Assembly: GCF_963662255.1 (NCBI RefSeq) | Contig: NC_085048.1 | Coordinates: forward strand, 99,306,229-99,370,228 | Source of the DNA: Cinclus cinclus | Taxonomy: Eukaryota > Chordata > Aves > Passeriformes > Cinclidae | Reading direction: 5' to 3' | DNA length: 64,000 bases | The notes under the pieces: generated by a model | What the model saw: only the letters and a program-made list of their open reading frames with translations | What the model was told of the DNA's origin: nothing | Databases searched by the model: none | Position numbers and translations under genes: made by a program | Shown: positions 63,961-64,000 of the stretch, piece after piece | Layout of the letters: each line of letters starts with the position of its first letter | How positions within the stretch are numbered: position 1 is the stretch's first letter

Positions 63961-64000
63961 TCTGGTACTCTATTGTTAGGAATTAAACATTCATGAGAAA

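Overview
This is non-coding vertebrate nuclear DNA, most likely from a bird and probably a passerine. The bird assignment rests on a CR1 LINE 3' tail (22650-22818), a much older CR1/L3-type fragment (15906-16160), decayed MIR-type SINE remnants, and several solo LTRs whose sequence resembles songbird ERV LTR families as I remember them. I recognise no Alu, L1 or other mammal-specific young repeat. The sequence is AT-rich (about 62-64% by eye) and repeat-poor, like a macrochromosomal gene desert or one very long intron. I found no rRNA, tRNA, known miRNA or CRISPR, no bacterial or viral gene, and no protein-coding gene I can name.

Open frames prove little here. At about 63% AT, roughly 7% of random codons are stops, so a 64-kb window should contain a few chance frames near 120 codons. 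The longest frame (154 codons, 55467-55931) and nearly all others fit that expectation. Two segments read more like real protein and are listed as weak candidates: a minus-strand stretch at 17733-18043 that looks like a terminal exon, and a plus-strand stretch near 62585-62788. I recognise neither family.

Layout: 0.8-1.6 kb, GC-rich minus-strand LTR. 9.86-9.95 kb, C-run/CA/TG microsatellite cluster. 13.36-13.57 kb, A/C-only tract with helically phased A-tracts. 15.9-16.2 kb, ancient CR1. 17.7-18.0 kb, exon-like frame. 22.65-22.8 kb, CR1 tail. 25.65-25.83 kb, minisatellite and (TA)n. 33.1-33.3 kb, MIR. 34.0 kb, (AC)n(AT)n. 35.6-36.9 kb, two unrelated solo LTRs 215 bp apart. 38.4 kb, MIR-like. 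43.7 and 59.2 kb, two copies of one LTR family, the first truncated. 46.35 kb, (TAT)n. 57.8 kb, weak MIR. 63.74-63.96 kb, a CpG-bearing motif cluster (YY1-type site, everted hormone-receptor half-sites, a good splice donor) that could be a regulatory element or first exon.

All five LTR copies read on the minus strand. Intronic LTRs tend to survive antisense to their host gene, so this hints that any host transcription unit runs on the plus strand; five elements are too few to establish it. The rest is described block by block as unassigned DNA.
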